Part shown: positions 7,909-17,378 of the stretch, piece after piece
Layout of the letters: each line of letters opens with the position of its first letter
Position numbering within the stretch: the stretch's first letter is position 1
Assembly: GCF_900258035.1 (NCBI RefSeq)
Contig: NZ_OGTP01000028.1
Location: 1 to 64,000, forward strand
DNA: 64,000 nt
Source of the DNA: Caballeronia novacaledonica
Lineage (GTDB): Bacteria; Pseudomonadota; Gammaproteobacteria; Burkholderiales; Burkholderiaceae
Direction: 5' to 3'
Translations under genes and position numbers: made by a program
Notes under the pieces: model-generated
Seen by the model: the letters and a program-made list of their open reading frames with translations, nothing else
What the model was told of the DNA's origin: nothing
The model's database searches: none

Positions 7909-9090
7909 TCAAACCACGCCCTGCGCGCGCAATCGCGCGATATCGTCTGCCGAGTAGCCGATATCACCGAGCACCTCGTCGGTATGCTCCCCCGGCTGCG
8001 GTGGCCGTCGCCGGATGGTCGGTGGCGTGCGCGATAGCGCAACGGGTGACTTGATCAACGGCACGGGCTCACTCACGCCGGGGTAGTCCATCGGATGGAA
8101 CGCTTCCGCTGCGCGAATGGCGTCGTCCTCGAGCGCCTCGCGGGGCGAATTCACGGGACTGGCCGGAATGCGCGCCTCCTCCAGCAGGGCAAGCGCTTCG
8201 GTGCGGGTCAACTGAGCACTCCATTCGTTCATCAGGCGGCTGAGGTATTCGCCGTGCTCGCCGCGTTGGGGATCACTCTGGAAGCGTTCGTCGTCCATCA
8301 ACTCGGGCTTGCCGACCAGGCGCGTCCAGCGCTTGAACATGGCCGGCCCGATGACCTGCGCGATGAACCAGCCGTCCCTGGCGCGGAAAATGTCCGAAGG
8401 CGCGTAATGCGGCGCCCGATTGCGGGTCGCCTGACGGTCTACATGCAGCACCGCTTCCTCGATCAGACAACTGCTGGCGAAATTGAGGCTTGTCTGCAGC
8501 AGTGAGGCGCCTACTTCCTGTCCGTTTCCGCTCGACTTGCGCTCATACAGAGCCATCATCGTGCCGAGCGCGCACGAGAGCCCGGTGGCGAAGTCTACCG
8601 CCGGCACCATGAACTTCATCGGGTGATCGGGCAAGCCCGAAATATGGACGGCACCGCTGATGCACTGGCCGACACCATCGAAGCCGACCCGGTCACGCAC
8701 CGCGGGCGCCGACCCGAATGCCGACGATGCGGTGAGAATGATGTCCTGCCTGATCGCGCGAAGGCTCTCATAGTCGAGGCCCAGCTTCGCCAGCGTGCGC
8801 GGCGGCATGTTGGCAATGACCACATCCGAACGGCGAATCAATTCGTGCAGCACTTCCTTGCCCTGCGGCGTATCGATCTCCAGGCTGATCGACCGCTTGT
8901 TGCGGTTGACCTGCAGGAACTGCGCGCCATCGCCCTGCTCGGAGACGGGCAGGATGTAGCGGTCCTCGCTGCCTCCTACCCGGTCGACGCGGATCACGTC
9001 GGCGCCGTAGTCAGCCAGTAACGCGGCGCAGAACGGCCCCGCAATGTAGCGGCCCAGATCGAGGACCTTGATGCCTTCAAGTACGCTCAT
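7909..9090 (-). CDS. CaiB/BaiF family CoA-transferase or racemase (1 of 4)
   Basis: A family III CoA-transferase fold protein, 393 residues. It starts LEGIKVLDLGRYIAGPF with ADYGADVIRVD and has the NRNKRSISLEIDTPQGKE block. The likely catalytic Asp is in VPAVDFATGLSCALG, and the C-terminal PPQPGEHTDEVLGDIGY tail is diagnostic. It transfers CoA between carboxylates or, in some members, racemises acyl-CoAs. It is the last gene of the 12-gene leftward operon, which may end here because a new operator follows. Confidence 0.88.
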   Translation of the reverse strand: MSVLEGIKVLDLGRYIAGPFCAALLADYGADVIRVDRVGGSEDRYILPVSEQGDGAQFLQVNRNKRSISLEIDTPQGKEVLHELIRRSDVVIANMPPRTLAKLGLDYESLRAIRQDIILTASSAFGSAPAVRDRVGFDGVGQCISGAVHISGLPDHPMKFMVPAVDFATGLSCALGTMMALYERKSSGNGQEVGASLLQTSLNFASSCLIEEAVLHVDRQATRNRAPHYAPSDIFRARDGWFIAQVIGPAMFKRWTRLVGKPELMDDERFQSDPQRGEHGEYLSRLMNEWSAQLTRTEALALLEEARIPASPVNSPREALEDDAIRAAEAFHPMDYPGVSEPVPLIKSPVALSRTPPTIRRRPPQPGEHTDEVLGDIGYSADDIARLRAQGVV

Positions 9091-9131
9091 GACTTTCCCG
9101 TCCAGTACATTGATCGGATGTCCGATTTAGA

Positions 9132-9881
9132 TCAGCCGAATCGGCCACCCGTCACGTGCAGCACTTCGCCGCTGATGAAACTGGCGCGCTCGCTGGCCAG
9201 AAACGCGACTGCATCGGCAACGTCGTCCGGACTGCCGGGGCGCTTGACCGGCTGCATCGCCAGCGCGCGCTCCTTGATCGTCTCGTAGGTCGGGAGCGCC
9301 TGAATCATCTCCGTTTCCATGAAACCGGGCGCCACGCAGTTCACCGTGATCCCGTACTTGCCTTCCTCCATCGACAGCGCCTTCGCCATGCCGATCAACC
9401 CCGACTTGGCCGCCGAATAGTTGACCTGCGTCGGGTTGCCGAAGTGGGCCCGCGAACTGATGTTGATCACCCTGCCCCAACCCTGCTCGATCATGCCCGG
9501 CATGACAGCCCGCGTAGCGAGAAAAGCGCCCTTGAGCATCACGTCGATCACAAAATCCCACTCTTCCTCGCTCATCTTCACGAGGTACTTGTCGCGTGGC
9601 GCGCCCGCGTTGTTCACCAGGATATGGATGCTTCCGAACGTGGCGAGAGTCTCGTCGACGAGCCGCTGAACGTCCGCGGCCTTCGTGATGTCGCCTGTCA
9701 CGCAATGGGCGATCAAACCTTCGTCGCGCAATGCCGCCGTGGTCTCGCGCGCGCGATCCGCCGTGATGTCATTGATCACCACGCTCGCCCCTTCCTGAGC
9801 CAGGCGTCTCGCGGTGGCTGCGCCAAGACCGCGCGCGGAGCCTGTGATGATCGCCACCTTCCCTTTCAAACCGAGATCCAT
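9132..9881 (-). CDS. SDR-family oxidoreductase, FabG-like
   Basis: A 249-residue classical SDR. It has TGSARGLG for NAD(P) binding, VNNAG, the Ser of NISSRAHFG, the YSAAK active site, and VNCVAPGFMETEM. The last 25 residues (ASFISGEVLHVTGGRFG) are standard. I use the ATG at 9881 (MDLGLKGKVAIITG), preceded by GAAAGGACG, rather than the 21-codon longer frame. In an acyl-CoA operon it is a plausible 3-hydroxyacyl-CoA dehydrogenase acting between the hydratase and thiolase. Confidence 0.9.
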   Translation of the reverse strand: MDLGLKGKVAIITGSARGLGAATARRLAQEGASVVINDITADRARETTAALRDEGLIAHCVTGDITKAADVQRLVDETLATFGSIHILVNNAGAPRDKYLVKMSEEEWDFVIDVMLKGAFLATRAVMPGMIEQGWGRVINISSRAHFGNPTQVNYSAAKSGLIGMAKALSMEEGKYGITVNCVAPGFMETEMIQALPTYETIKERALAMQPVKRPGSPDDVADAVAFLASERASFISGEVLHVTGGRFG

Positions 9882-9959
9882 ATCCGTCCTTTCGTGTCGG
9901 CGCGGGCCAGCCCGCGCGTTGATCCGCAATACGATTTGCGCCACAGCGAAGCGGTTTGC

Positions 9960-11117
9960 TCAGATCGCGCCGACCCGAGCCAGCGTTTCGATATCCTCAT
10001 CACTGAAGCCCGCTTCGAGCAGCAACTCCCGGTTGTGTTCACCCGGTTTCGGCGGCGGACGTCGGATGGCGGCTTCGCTTCGGCTGAATCGCGGCGCCGG
10101 CGCCGGCTGCAGGACACCGGCGCACTCCACGAAATTGCCGCGCGCCACCTGATGCGGATGCTGGCTCGCTTCCGCAAGCGACAGCACAGGAGAGACGCAG
10201 GTTTCCGTTCCCTCGAAGGCCGCGCACCACTCGTCGCGGCTGCGGGACTTGAACGCGCGGGCAAAGGCTTCCTTCATTCGCGGCCAGCCGGCGCGATCGT
10301 GCTGGTCCGCGAAATCCTCTTCGCGCAGCCCGAGCACCTTGAGGGTGTTGCGGTAGAAGGTGGCTTCAGTCGCGCCGACCGCGACATGACGCGCGTCGCT
10401 AGTCTCGTAGACCGCATACCAGGGCGCACCGGAATCCAGCCGGTTCGAGCCGCGCTCGTCTCTCCAGTAGCCTGCGCTGAATAGTCCGTAGATCATGGAC
10501 ATCAATGACGTCGCGCCGTCGATCATGGCTGCATCGATCACCTGACCGCGCCCGGACGACTTGCGCTCGTGCAGCGCACACAGGATTCCGAACGCCAGGT
10601 ACAGGGCTCCGCCGCCGAAGTCGCCCACGAGATTCAACGGAATCGCGGGCAAACCGCCCTCCTGTCCCATCGCGTGCAGCGCGCCGCTGAGCGCGATGTA
10701 GTTCACGTCATGACCCGGCGCGGACGCGAGCGGGCCCGATTGTCCCCAGCCCGTCATGCGTCCGTAGATCAATTGCGGGTTGATGTCCAGGCAGACGTCG
10801 GGGCCGAGGCCCAGGCGTTCCATCGCGCCGGGCCGGAAACCCTCGATCAGCACATCGGCGCCGCGCAGCAGGCGCTTGACCACAGCGACCGCCTCGGGCT
10901 TCTTCAGGTCCAGCGCAAGCGATCGGCGGCCGCGAAACATCACGTCGAAGCGGCGTTCCACCGGCAGCCCGCTCTCCGACGCATGCTTGCGATCGATGCG
11001 GATCACGTCCGCGCCCATGTCCGCCAGCAGCATGCCGCAGAAGGGTCCCGGCCCGACGCCGCCGACTTCCACCACCTTCAGCCCGGTCAGCGGTCCCTGC
11101 GATGCGTTCTGAGTCAT
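9960..11117 (-). CDS. Alpha-methylacyl-CoA racemase-like CaiB/BaiF protein (2 of 4)
   Basis: Among the four CaiB/BaiF proteins this one carries the racemase signature. His136 lies in APGHDVNYIALSGAL and Asp166 in NLVGDFGGGALYLAFG, the acid/base pair known for alpha-methylacyl-CoA racemase. The start GLKVVEVGGVGPGPFCGMLLA and the PPPKPGEHNRELL tail also fit. The enzyme interconverts 2R- and 2S-methylacyl-CoA thioesters, needed because acyl-CoA dehydrogenases act on one epimer. Its presence argues that the pathway substrate carries an alpha-methyl branch. It follows the next CaiB gene by 12 nt. Confidence 0.85.
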   Translation of the reverse strand: MTQNASQGPLTGLKVVEVGGVGPGPFCGMLLADMGADVIRIDRKHASESGLPVERRFDVMFRGRRSLALDLKKPEAVAVVKRLLRGADVLIEGFRPGAMERLGLGPDVCLDINPQLIYGRMTGWGQSGPLASAPGHDVNYIALSGALHAMGQEGGLPAIPLNLVGDFGGGALYLAFGILCALHERKSSGRGQVIDAAMIDGATSLMSMIYGLFSAGYWRDERGSNRLDSGAPWYAVYETSDARHVAVGATEATFYRNTLKVLGLREEDFADQHDRAGWPRMKEAFARAFKSRSRDEWCAAFEGTETCVSPVLSLAEASQHPHQVARGNFVECAGVLQPAPAPRFSRSEAAIRRPPPKPGEHNRELLLEAGFSDEDIETLARVGAI

Positions 11118-11129
11118 CGTGTCACCTCC

Positions 11130-12323
11130 TCAGACGATATCGCCCGCGGCGGCCACCACATCGCCCGCCGCGAGCAGCGCCTGAAGGTCGCGCCTAGTAC
11201 ACACTTCACTCAGGACTTCGAGCGTATGTTCACCGACGAAAGCGGCGTGATCGCTGCGCGTCGGCCTTGCGCCGTCGAAGCGCATGGGTGCGCGCAACAT
11301 GGGCACGCCGTTGACTTCGGGCCCGAAGAGCTCCAGCCAGCGCGTTTGTTCATGCGCGACCACTTCGTGCATGGTGAGGACGGGCGCGAACGGTACGTCG
11401 GCTTCGGCCAGAAGCGTTTCCCACTCGGCGCGCGGGCGCTTGGCGAACGCCTCTCCCATGATCCGGACGAGTTCGACATAGTGCTCGGGCACCCGACGGT
11501 CGTCGTAGGTGATAAAGCGCGGATCGCTGATCAGATCCTCGCGGCCGATCACGCGCGCAAGCGCACGCCAGAACTTCTGCGAACTGGAAAGGTGCATCGT
11601 GATACTGCCGCCGTCGGCTGTGTCGAGGCAGAAGTTCTGCGCCTGCGGGTGCCGCGAGTCGCGCACGGGATCCTGTCCGGTCTCGAAGGCCAGCGTCATC
11701 GCATCGACGGTCAGCGTGGAAACCGCTTCCAGCAACGACGTCTCCACCAATACGCCTTTGCGGTCCGCGCTGCGCTCGCGGCCGACGAGAGCGGCGAGCA
11801 CGCCCATCGTTGCGTTGATGCCGGTGATGAGATCGGCCATGCACGTCCCGGTGAGACGTCGGTGATCGGCATCGTTCATGATCGAGTAAATGCCGCCGAT
11901 GCTTTGCCCGATGGTGTCGTACGCGGGCCGGTCCACCCAGGCGCCGCCGCTGCCGAAACCGGAAACCGAGGCATACACGAGACCCGGATTGATCGCGCGG
12001 CAAACGTCCTCGCCGAGCCCCAGCGCCGCCATTTTTCCAGGGCGCATGTTTTCGATCAATACGTCGAACTTCGGCAAGAGCGCCTTGACGAGTTCGACAC
12101 CGGTCTTCGACTTCAGGTTGATCGCGACGCTCTTCTTGCCGCTGTTGTACTGAACGAAGTAGGGACTGCGATTTTCGTCGTCGCGGCGGAACGGCTCGCC
12201 CTCGGGCGGCTCGATCTTCACGACTTCGGCACCGAGGGACGCGAGGAACACGCCCGCATAAGGCGCCGCGATATACGCGCCGATCTCCAGAACCCGAATA
12301 CCGGCGAGAGGCTGAGCTGTCAT
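11130..12323 (-). CDS. CaiB/BaiF family CoA-transferase (3 of 4)
   Basis: Family III CoA-transferase of 397 residues. It starts LAGIRVLEIGAYIAAPYAG and has NSGKKSVAINLKSKTG, RPAYDTIGQSIGG, the probable catalytic Asp of CMADLITGINATMG, and the VGEHTLEVLSEV tail. It lacks the GHD and GDFGGG pair of the racemase type, so CoA transfer (for example from a succinyl- or acyl-CoA donor, or intramolecular as in mesaconyl-CoA C1-C4 transferase) is more likely. It lies directly downstream of the methylsuccinyl-CoA dehydrogenase-like gene, which makes a mesaconyl-CoA-type acceptor attractive but unproven. Confidence 0.88.
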   Translation of the reverse strand: MTAQPLAGIRVLEIGAYIAAPYAGVFLASLGAEVVKIEPPEGEPFRRDDENRSPYFVQYNSGKKSVAINLKSKTGVELVKALLPKFDVLIENMRPGKMAALGLGEDVCRAINPGLVYASVSGFGSGGAWVDRPAYDTIGQSIGGIYSIMNDADHRRLTGTCMADLITGINATMGVLAALVGRERSADRKGVLVETSLLEAVSTLTVDAMTLAFETGQDPVRDSRHPQAQNFCLDTADGGSITMHLSSSQKFWRALARVIGREDLISDPRFITYDDRRVPEHYVELVRIMGEAFAKRPRAEWETLLAEADVPFAPVLTMHEVVAHEQTRWLELFGPEVNGVPMLRAPMRFDGARPTRSDHAAFVGEHTLEVLSEVCTRRDLQALLAAGDVVAAAGDIV

Positions 12324-12393
12324 GACTGTCTCCGTGCGCCGGTGGAACCGGCAACTTGTTGTCGTCGAAAGTAAGGCGATCGGCTTTCCGGCG

Positions 12394-14046
12394 CTAACGC
12401 GCGCCTGCGAGCAAACCCCGGCCGATTACCTGCGCCTGGATCTCCGCCGCGCCTTCGAATATGTTCAGAATACGAGCATCACACAGCACGCGGCTGATCT
12501 CGAACTCGAGTGCGTAGCCGTTGCCGCCGTGAATCTGCAAGGCGTTGTCGGCATTGCTCCAGGCCACGCGCGCGGCGAGCAGCTTGGCCATGCCGGCCTC
12601 GACATCGCAGCGCATGCCCTTGTCCTTTTCCTCCGCCGCGAAGTGCGTGAGTTCGCGCACGAGCACCGTTTCGGCGACCATCATCGCGAGCTTGTCGGAC
12701 ACGCGCGGAAACTCCACGATGGGCGAACCGAACTGTTTGCGGTCATTCGCATAGCGCCAGCCGAGCTCGAAAGCGCGCCAGGCCACGCCGACCGCGCGCG
12801 CCGCCGTCTGGATCCGGGCGCCTTCGAAAGTTTGCATGAGCTGACGGAAACCCTGACCGGGCACGCCGCCCAGCAGCCCATCGGAGCCGATTTCGAATCC
12901 GTCGAACGCAATGTCGTACTCCTTCATCCCACGGTAGCCGAGCACCGGAATCTCGCCGCCGCTCATGCCCCGGACGGGAAACGGCTGGTCCTTCGTGCCA
13001 CGCGGCTTCGGCGCGAGGAACATGCTCAGCCCGTTGTGGTCGGTCGAACCGGGTTCCGTGCGCGCCAGCAGCGTCATCAAGTCGCTGCGTGATGCGTGCG
13101 TGATCCAGGTCTTGTTGCCGTCGATGCGCCAGCCGCCGCCGGGGATAGATGTCGCACGCGTCCGCAGCGATCCGAGATCCGAGCCGGTGTCGGGCTCGGT
13201 GAACACCGCTGTCGGCAGCACTTTCCCGGAGGCGATCTTCGGCAGCCATTCCTCCTTCTGCGCCTCCGTGCCGCCGCAGTTGATGAGTTCGGCAGCGATC
13301 TCCGAGCGCGTCCCGAGGGAACCGGCGGCGATCCACGCCCGGCTCAGTTCCTCGGTCACGATGCACATGGCGCGCTTGCCCAAGCCCATTCCGCCGAAAT
13401 CGGGCGAGATGCTGACGCCGAATACGCCCAGCTCGCCGAGTTGCGCGACGACTTCGTCGGGTATCAGAGCATCGGCGAGATGCCACGCGTGCGCGTGCGG
13501 CATGATCTCGTTGCCGGCGAAGCGGCGGAACTGGTCTCGGATCACATCCAGGTCTTCGTCGAATGCCGTTTCGGTGACGGAGCGCTCGGCGCGGAGCTCG
13601 TCGACCAGCGCGCGTCGCGTGTCGGAATCGGCAGCCCGGGCGATGAGCCAGTGCGCCGAGGTGTGGCCGGCAAGCGCCTGTGCCGCCCGTTCCAGCCCGA
13701 GTTCCGCCGGACGGAAGATCTCGTTCTGCGACATCGGGATGCCGCTCGTGATTTGCGCCAGATATTCGCCGACACCCAGCATCAGCACGAGTTCGTCGAC
13801 GGCGCGCAGCTGATTCTGCGCGGCCAGCCGGGCGCCCCACTTCGCGGCGCTGCCAATCGCTCCGACGGTGGTGGCGACCCAGGCCAGCCCGTGCACGGCT
13901 CGCTGATGTTGCGTCAGCAGCCTGGCTTCGACACGGCCGGAAGGCGCACAACGCTGCTCGACAGCGCGCCGCGCCTCGGTGACGAACTCCCTGGCTGCTT
14001 CGGCGGCGCTGTGCAAATGCTGGATCAGCTTGGTGGATTCACTCAC
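12394..14046 (-). CDS. Acyl-CoA dehydrogenase, (2S)-methylsuccinyl-CoA dehydrogenase-like
   Basis: A 550-residue flavoprotein, about 160 residues longer than usual acyl-CoA dehydrogenases because of an N-terminal domain containing GLAWVATTVGAI and GVGEYLAQITSGIPMSQNE. This extra domain and length are known from (2S)-methylsuccinyl-CoA dehydrogenase of the ethylmalonyl-CoA pathway. The catalytic core shows FTEPDTGSDLGSL, TWITHASRSD, the RKQFGSPI segment, QIHGGNGYALE, and the catalytic Glu near 531 in ILNIFEGAAEI. The expected reaction is methylsuccinyl-CoA to mesaconyl-CoA with ETF as acceptor. The specific substrate is inference from architecture. Confidence 0.85.
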   Translation of the reverse strand: MSESTKLIQHLHSAAEAAREFVTEARRAVEQRCAPSGRVEARLLTQHQRAVHGLAWVATTVGAIGSAAKWGARLAAQNQLRAVDELVLMLGVGEYLAQITSGIPMSQNEIFRPAELGLERAAQALAGHTSAHWLIARAADSDTRRALVDELRAERSVTETAFDEDLDVIRDQFRRFAGNEIMPHAHAWHLADALIPDEVVAQLGELGVFGVSISPDFGGMGLGKRAMCIVTEELSRAWIAAGSLGTRSEIAAELINCGGTEAQKEEWLPKIASGKVLPTAVFTEPDTGSDLGSLRTRATSIPGGGWRIDGNKTWITHASRSDLMTLLARTEPGSTDHNGLSMFLAPKPRGTKDQPFPVRGMSGGEIPVLGYRGMKEYDIAFDGFEIGSDGLLGGVPGQGFRQLMQTFEGARIQTAARAVGVAWRAFELGWRYANDRKQFGSPIVEFPRVSDKLAMMVAETVLVRELTHFAAEEKDKGMRCDVEAGMAKLLAARVAWSNADNALQIHGGNGYALEFEISRVLCDARILNIFEGAAEIQAQVIGRGLLAGAR

Positions 14047-14064
14047 TTGTCTGCTTCCTCGAAT

Positions 14065-15282
14065 TCAGTCGGTTGCAATGAGTCCCGCGTCGTGCATCTC
14101 GCCGATACACGCGGACGACAGCGACAGCACCTCGCTCAGAACCTGTTCCGTGTGCTCGCCAAGACGCGGGGCGCGGACCACGTCTTGCCGCTGTGCGCCA
14201 TGAAAAGTGGCCGCCGCGCCCGGAGCGGGATAGCGCAGGCCACTAGGATGGTCGAGCATGGAAAAGAGCGGCGCGGCGGGCGACAGGCGCGGATCGTTCG
14301 CCAGCGCCGCGCGCAGCGTCTGGTACGTGCTCCACAACACGCCGTTCGCTTCGAAACGGTCGCGCACTTGCGCCAGCGAAAGCGCGCCGATCGCCTGTTC
14401 GAACAACGGGTACAGGACTCCCCGATGAACAAAGCGCTGCCCCTCGTCCGCGGTGAACGAAACGCCGAGCGAACGTTCCAGCGCGCTGGTCGCCTCTCGC
14501 AGATCGAGTGCCTTGACGAGGCCCGTCCACTGTCGACCCGTGATCGCCACGGCCATGACGCGCTCGCCGTCCGACGTCGTGAAGTCGCGGCCGAACGCGC
14601 CGAACAGCGCGTTACCGTGGCGCGGCCGGTCGCCTGCGGTCAGCACCTCGGCGATCTGTCCCAGATGGCCCAGCGAGGCCAGCGCCACATCGGAGAGCGG
14701 CACCGTCACCTCCTGACCTTCTCCGGTGCGCGTCCGGTGGCGCTCGGCGGCGAGCATCGCGAACGCGGCATACGCGCCGGACAGCAGATCCCAGGCCGGC
14801 AGCACGTGGTTCACCGGCTCCCCGCCGTTTGCCGGAGAACCGGTCATCGCCGGCAGGCCGACGGCGGCGTTGACGGTGTAATCCACGCCCGGCCCGCCGT
14901 CGCGCCAGCCCAGCACGCGCACCGTGACGAGATCCGCACGCGCCTTGCTGAGTTCGGCATGTCCCAGAAACCCCTTTTGCGGATAGTTCGTGACGAACAA
15001 ACCCGCATCCGGCCCGGGCGCCGTAATCAGGTCCCTCGCGAGTTGCCGGCCCTCGGGCCGCGACAGATCGATTGCGACCGAACGCTTGCCCTTGTTCAGT
15101 CCTTCCCAATAGAGGCTGTGTCCTTCCGGCGTGACAGGCCAGCGCCCGAAGTCCATGCCGCCGCCGATCGGGTCGATGCGGATGACCTCCGCGCCGAGCT
15201 GATTCAGATGCAGACCGCACGAAGGGGCCGCGATAAACGAAGCACACTCGACGACGCGCAGCCCGTTCAGGATCGGATACAT
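14065..15282 (-). CDS. CaiB/BaiF family CoA-transferase (4 of 4)
   Basis: Family III CoA-transferase of 405 residues, slightly larger than its three siblings. It has LNGLRVVECASFIAAPSCG at the start, NKGKRSVAIDLSRPEGR, GGPGVDYTVNAAVG, the probable catalytic Asp in LPAWDLLSGAYAAFA, and APRLGEHTEQVLSEV at the end. Gap of 18 nt to the methylsuccinyl-CoA dehydrogenase-like gene. Its length is near that of mesaconyl-CoA C1-C4 transferase, so it or its neighbour could carry that role. Sequence alone cannot distinguish them here. Confidence 0.87.
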   Translation of the reverse strand: MYPILNGLRVVECASFIAAPSCGLHLNQLGAEVIRIDPIGGGMDFGRWPVTPEGHSLYWEGLNKGKRSVAIDLSRPEGRQLARDLITAPGPDAGLFVTNYPQKGFLGHAELSKARADLVTVRVLGWRDGGPGVDYTVNAAVGLPAMTGSPANGGEPVNHVLPAWDLLSGAYAAFAMLAAERHRTRTGEGQEVTVPLSDVALASLGHLGQIAEVLTAGDRPRHGNALFGAFGRDFTTSDGERVMAVAITGRQWTGLVKALDLREATSALERSLGVSFTADEGQRFVHRGVLYPLFEQAIGALSLAQVRDRFEANGVLWSTYQTLRAALANDPRLSPAAPLFSMLDHPSGLRYPAPGAAATFHGAQRQDVVRAPRLGEHTEQVLSEVLSLSSACIGEMHDAGLIATD

Positions 15283-15340
15283 CTTCGCTTGTCCTCAGGT
15301 TGACCGATTCGGCAATGCACGAACAGCGTTCCGGTTGCCG

Positions 15341-16129
15341 TCACACGAACCTGGGCGCGCGCCGCTCACGATGCGATTTCACCCCTTCCTTCACTTCGGG
15401 GCCGCCGAAGCCGAGGAATTCCAGCGCCAGCGAAGCATCGAAGATCGGCATCTGCTGGCGATACCAGCTATTGAGCGAGTATTTGGTGAGACCGATCGCT
15501 TCCTGCGCGCCGTTGGCGAGGTCGTGCGCCGTTTCGCGCGCCACCTCGAGCAGCTTGTCGTCGTCGACGCACAGCGACACGAGACCGATGCGCTCGGCTT
15601 CCTCGCCCGACATAGGCTTGCAGGTCATGAGGTAGTACTTGGCTTTGGCCATGCCGCACAGCAGCGGCCACACCATCGACGCGTGATCGCCCGCCGCGAC
15701 GCCCAGCCGCGTGTGGCCGTCGACGATTTTGGCGGTGCGCGCGGCGATCGAGATGTCCGCCATCATCGCGACGATCAGACCAGCGCCCACCGCCGGACCG
15801 TGGATCGCGGAGATCACCGGCGTCTTGCAGTTGATCATGTTCGACACCAGGTCGCGCGTCTCGTAGTACACACGCATGCGCGCCGCGTAGCCCTCGATCT
15901 GCTCCTCGACGAGGTCGAAGCTGCCGCCGGCGGAGAAGGCACGGCCCTCGCCGCGCACCAGCACGACGCGCGTGTCCGGGTCGCTATCCACCACGCTCCA
16001 CACCTTGGGCAATTCGGCGTGGACCCGTGCGTCTACTGCGTTGAGATTGGGGCCATCGAAAATCATCTCGAGCACGCCGTCTTCGTGGCGTTCGAAACGC
16101 ATCGGAAAGTCGTTGTAGCGGTCCAGCAT
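15341..16129 (-). CDS. Enoyl-CoA hydratase/isomerase family protein
   Basis: A crotonase-fold protein of 262 residues. It shows the first oxyanion strand [13 protein letters not shown], the second [18 protein letters not shown], and [13 protein letters not shown]-type spacing in the active-site region ([22 protein letters not shown]). The Glu residues of canonical hydratases are not both obvious, so isomerase or another crotonase activity is possible. It is cotranscribed with the thiolase (25 nt gap) and would serve beta-oxidation of the CoA ester. Confidence 0.9.
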   Translation of the reverse strand: MLDRYNDFPMRFERHEDGVLEMIFDGPNLNAVDARVHAELPKVWSVVDSDPDTRVVLVRGEGRAFSAGGSFDLVEEQIEGYAARMRVYYETRDLVSNMINCKTPVISAIHGPAVGAGLIVAMMADISIAARTAKIVDGHTRLGVAAGDHASMVWPLLCGMAKAKYYLMTCKPMSGEEAERIGLVSLCVDDDKLLEVARETAHDLANGAQEAIGLTKYSLNSWYRQQMPIFDASLALEFLGFGGPEVKEGVKSHRERRAPRFV

Positions 16130-16154
16130 GTCGGGTCTCCTGTGAAGATCGTTA

Positions 16155-17366
16155 TCAGGCGAGGCGTTCGAACACCGCAGCGAGGCCCTGCCCGCCGCCG
16201 ATGCACATCGTCTCCAGTGCGTAGCGGCCGCCGCGCCGATCCAGCTCGCGCAACATGGTGGCCAGAATCCGCACGCCGGTCGCGCCGACCGGATGGCCCA
16301 GCGAGATGCCGGAGCCGTTGACGTTCAGACGTTCGTAGTCCCCAGCCTCGAATTTGAGACCTGCCGTGCAGGCAAGCACCTGCGCAGCAAACGCCTCGTT
16401 CAACTCGATCAGGTCCATGTCCTTGAGCGCCAGTCCGCTGCGCTTCAGCGCCAGTTCGGTGGCGGGCACCGGTCCGATGCCCATGCGTTCCGGCTCGACG
16501 CCGGCAACCGCCCACGTCACCAGTCGGCCGAGCGGCCGCAAGCCCAGCGCCGCGGCTTTTTCCGGCGTGGTCACGATGCATGCCGCCGCACCGTCGTTCT
16601 GACCGCTCGCGTTGCCCGCGGTGACGGTCGATTCGGCATCGACGGAGAGCCGCACGGGCTTGAGCGATCCCAGGCTTTCCATCGTGGTCTCGGCGCGCGG
16701 ATGTTCGTCGATCGCGAGCGACTGCGTGCCCTTGCGCGAATTCACCTGCACCGGAACGATCTCATCGGCGAAGCGCCCGCTCGTCTGCGCGGCGACCGCG
16801 TTCTGGTGAGAACGCTGGGCCAGTTCATCCTGCGACTGGCGAGACACCTTGTATTCGCGGCGCAGATTCTCGGCGGTTTCGAGCATGCCGCCCGCCACCG
16901 GATGATGCCTGCCGCCGGACGTGATGCGGCCTCGCGCGATGCGGTCCCAGAACGGTTGCGAATCGCCCTTCACGCCGAAGCGCGCGCCGAGGACGTAATG
17001 CTCGGACTGGCTCATGCTTTCGGCGCCGCCCGCGATCACCAGTTCGGCCGCGCCGGTCTGCACGCGCATCGCCGCGTCGATCACGGCCTGCAGACCGGAC
17101 CCGCACCGCCGGTCGATCTGGAGCCCCGGCACATGCACGCCGAGACCCGCGTCGAGCGCGGCGACACGACCGATGGCCGGCGCCTCGCCGTTCGGATAAC
17201 ACTGACCGAAGATCACGTCGTCGACGTCGCCCGCCTTCAGGTTCGCGCGACGCACCAGTTCACGCAAGACGGTCTCGGCCAGTTGTGTCGCGGTCACATC
17301 CTTGAACATGCCGCCGTAGCGGCCTACCGGCGTGCGCAACGGCTCGCAAATCACTGCTTGCTTCAT
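16155..17366 (-). CDS. Acetyl-CoA C-acyltransferase (thiolase)
   Basis: A full-length 403-residue thiolase. The nucleophilic Cys88 is in DRRCGSGLQ, followed by [15 protein letters not shown]. The active-site loops are [26 protein letters not shown] with the catalytic His, and the second Cys in CIGGGQG. It cleaves a 3-oxoacyl-CoA into acetyl-CoA (or propionyl-CoA if the substrate is 2-methyl branched) and a shortened acyl-CoA. It lies 12 nt downstream of an acyl-CoA dehydrogenase and 25 nt upstream of the crotonase gene, a compact beta-oxidation block. Confidence 0.95.
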   Translation of the reverse strand: MKQAVICEPLRTPVGRYGGMFKDVTATQLAETVLRELVRRANLKAGDVDDVIFGQCYPNGEAPAIGRVAALDAGLGVHVPGLQIDRRCGSGLQAVIDAAMRVQTGAAELVIAGGAESMSQSEHYVLGARFGVKGDSQPFWDRIARGRITSGGRHHPVAGGMLETAENLRREYKVSRQSQDELAQRSHQNAVAAQTSGRFADEIVPVQVNSRKGTQSLAIDEHPRAETTMESLGSLKPVRLSVDAESTVTAGNASGQNDGAAACIVTTPEKAAALGLRPLGRLVTWAVAGVEPERMGIGPVPATELALKRSGLALKDMDLIELNEAFAAQVLACTAGLKFEAGDYERLNVNGSGISLGHPVGATGVRILATMLRELDRRGGRYALETMCIGGGQGLAAVFERLA

Positions 17367-17378
17367 GACGAACTCCAG

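Noticed and set aside
10569-12374. Long plus-strand open frames of 400-940 codons opposite the CaiB, dehydrogenase and synthetase genes
   Set aside because: They are shadows of the minus-strand genes: no conserved motifs, and extreme His and Arg content.
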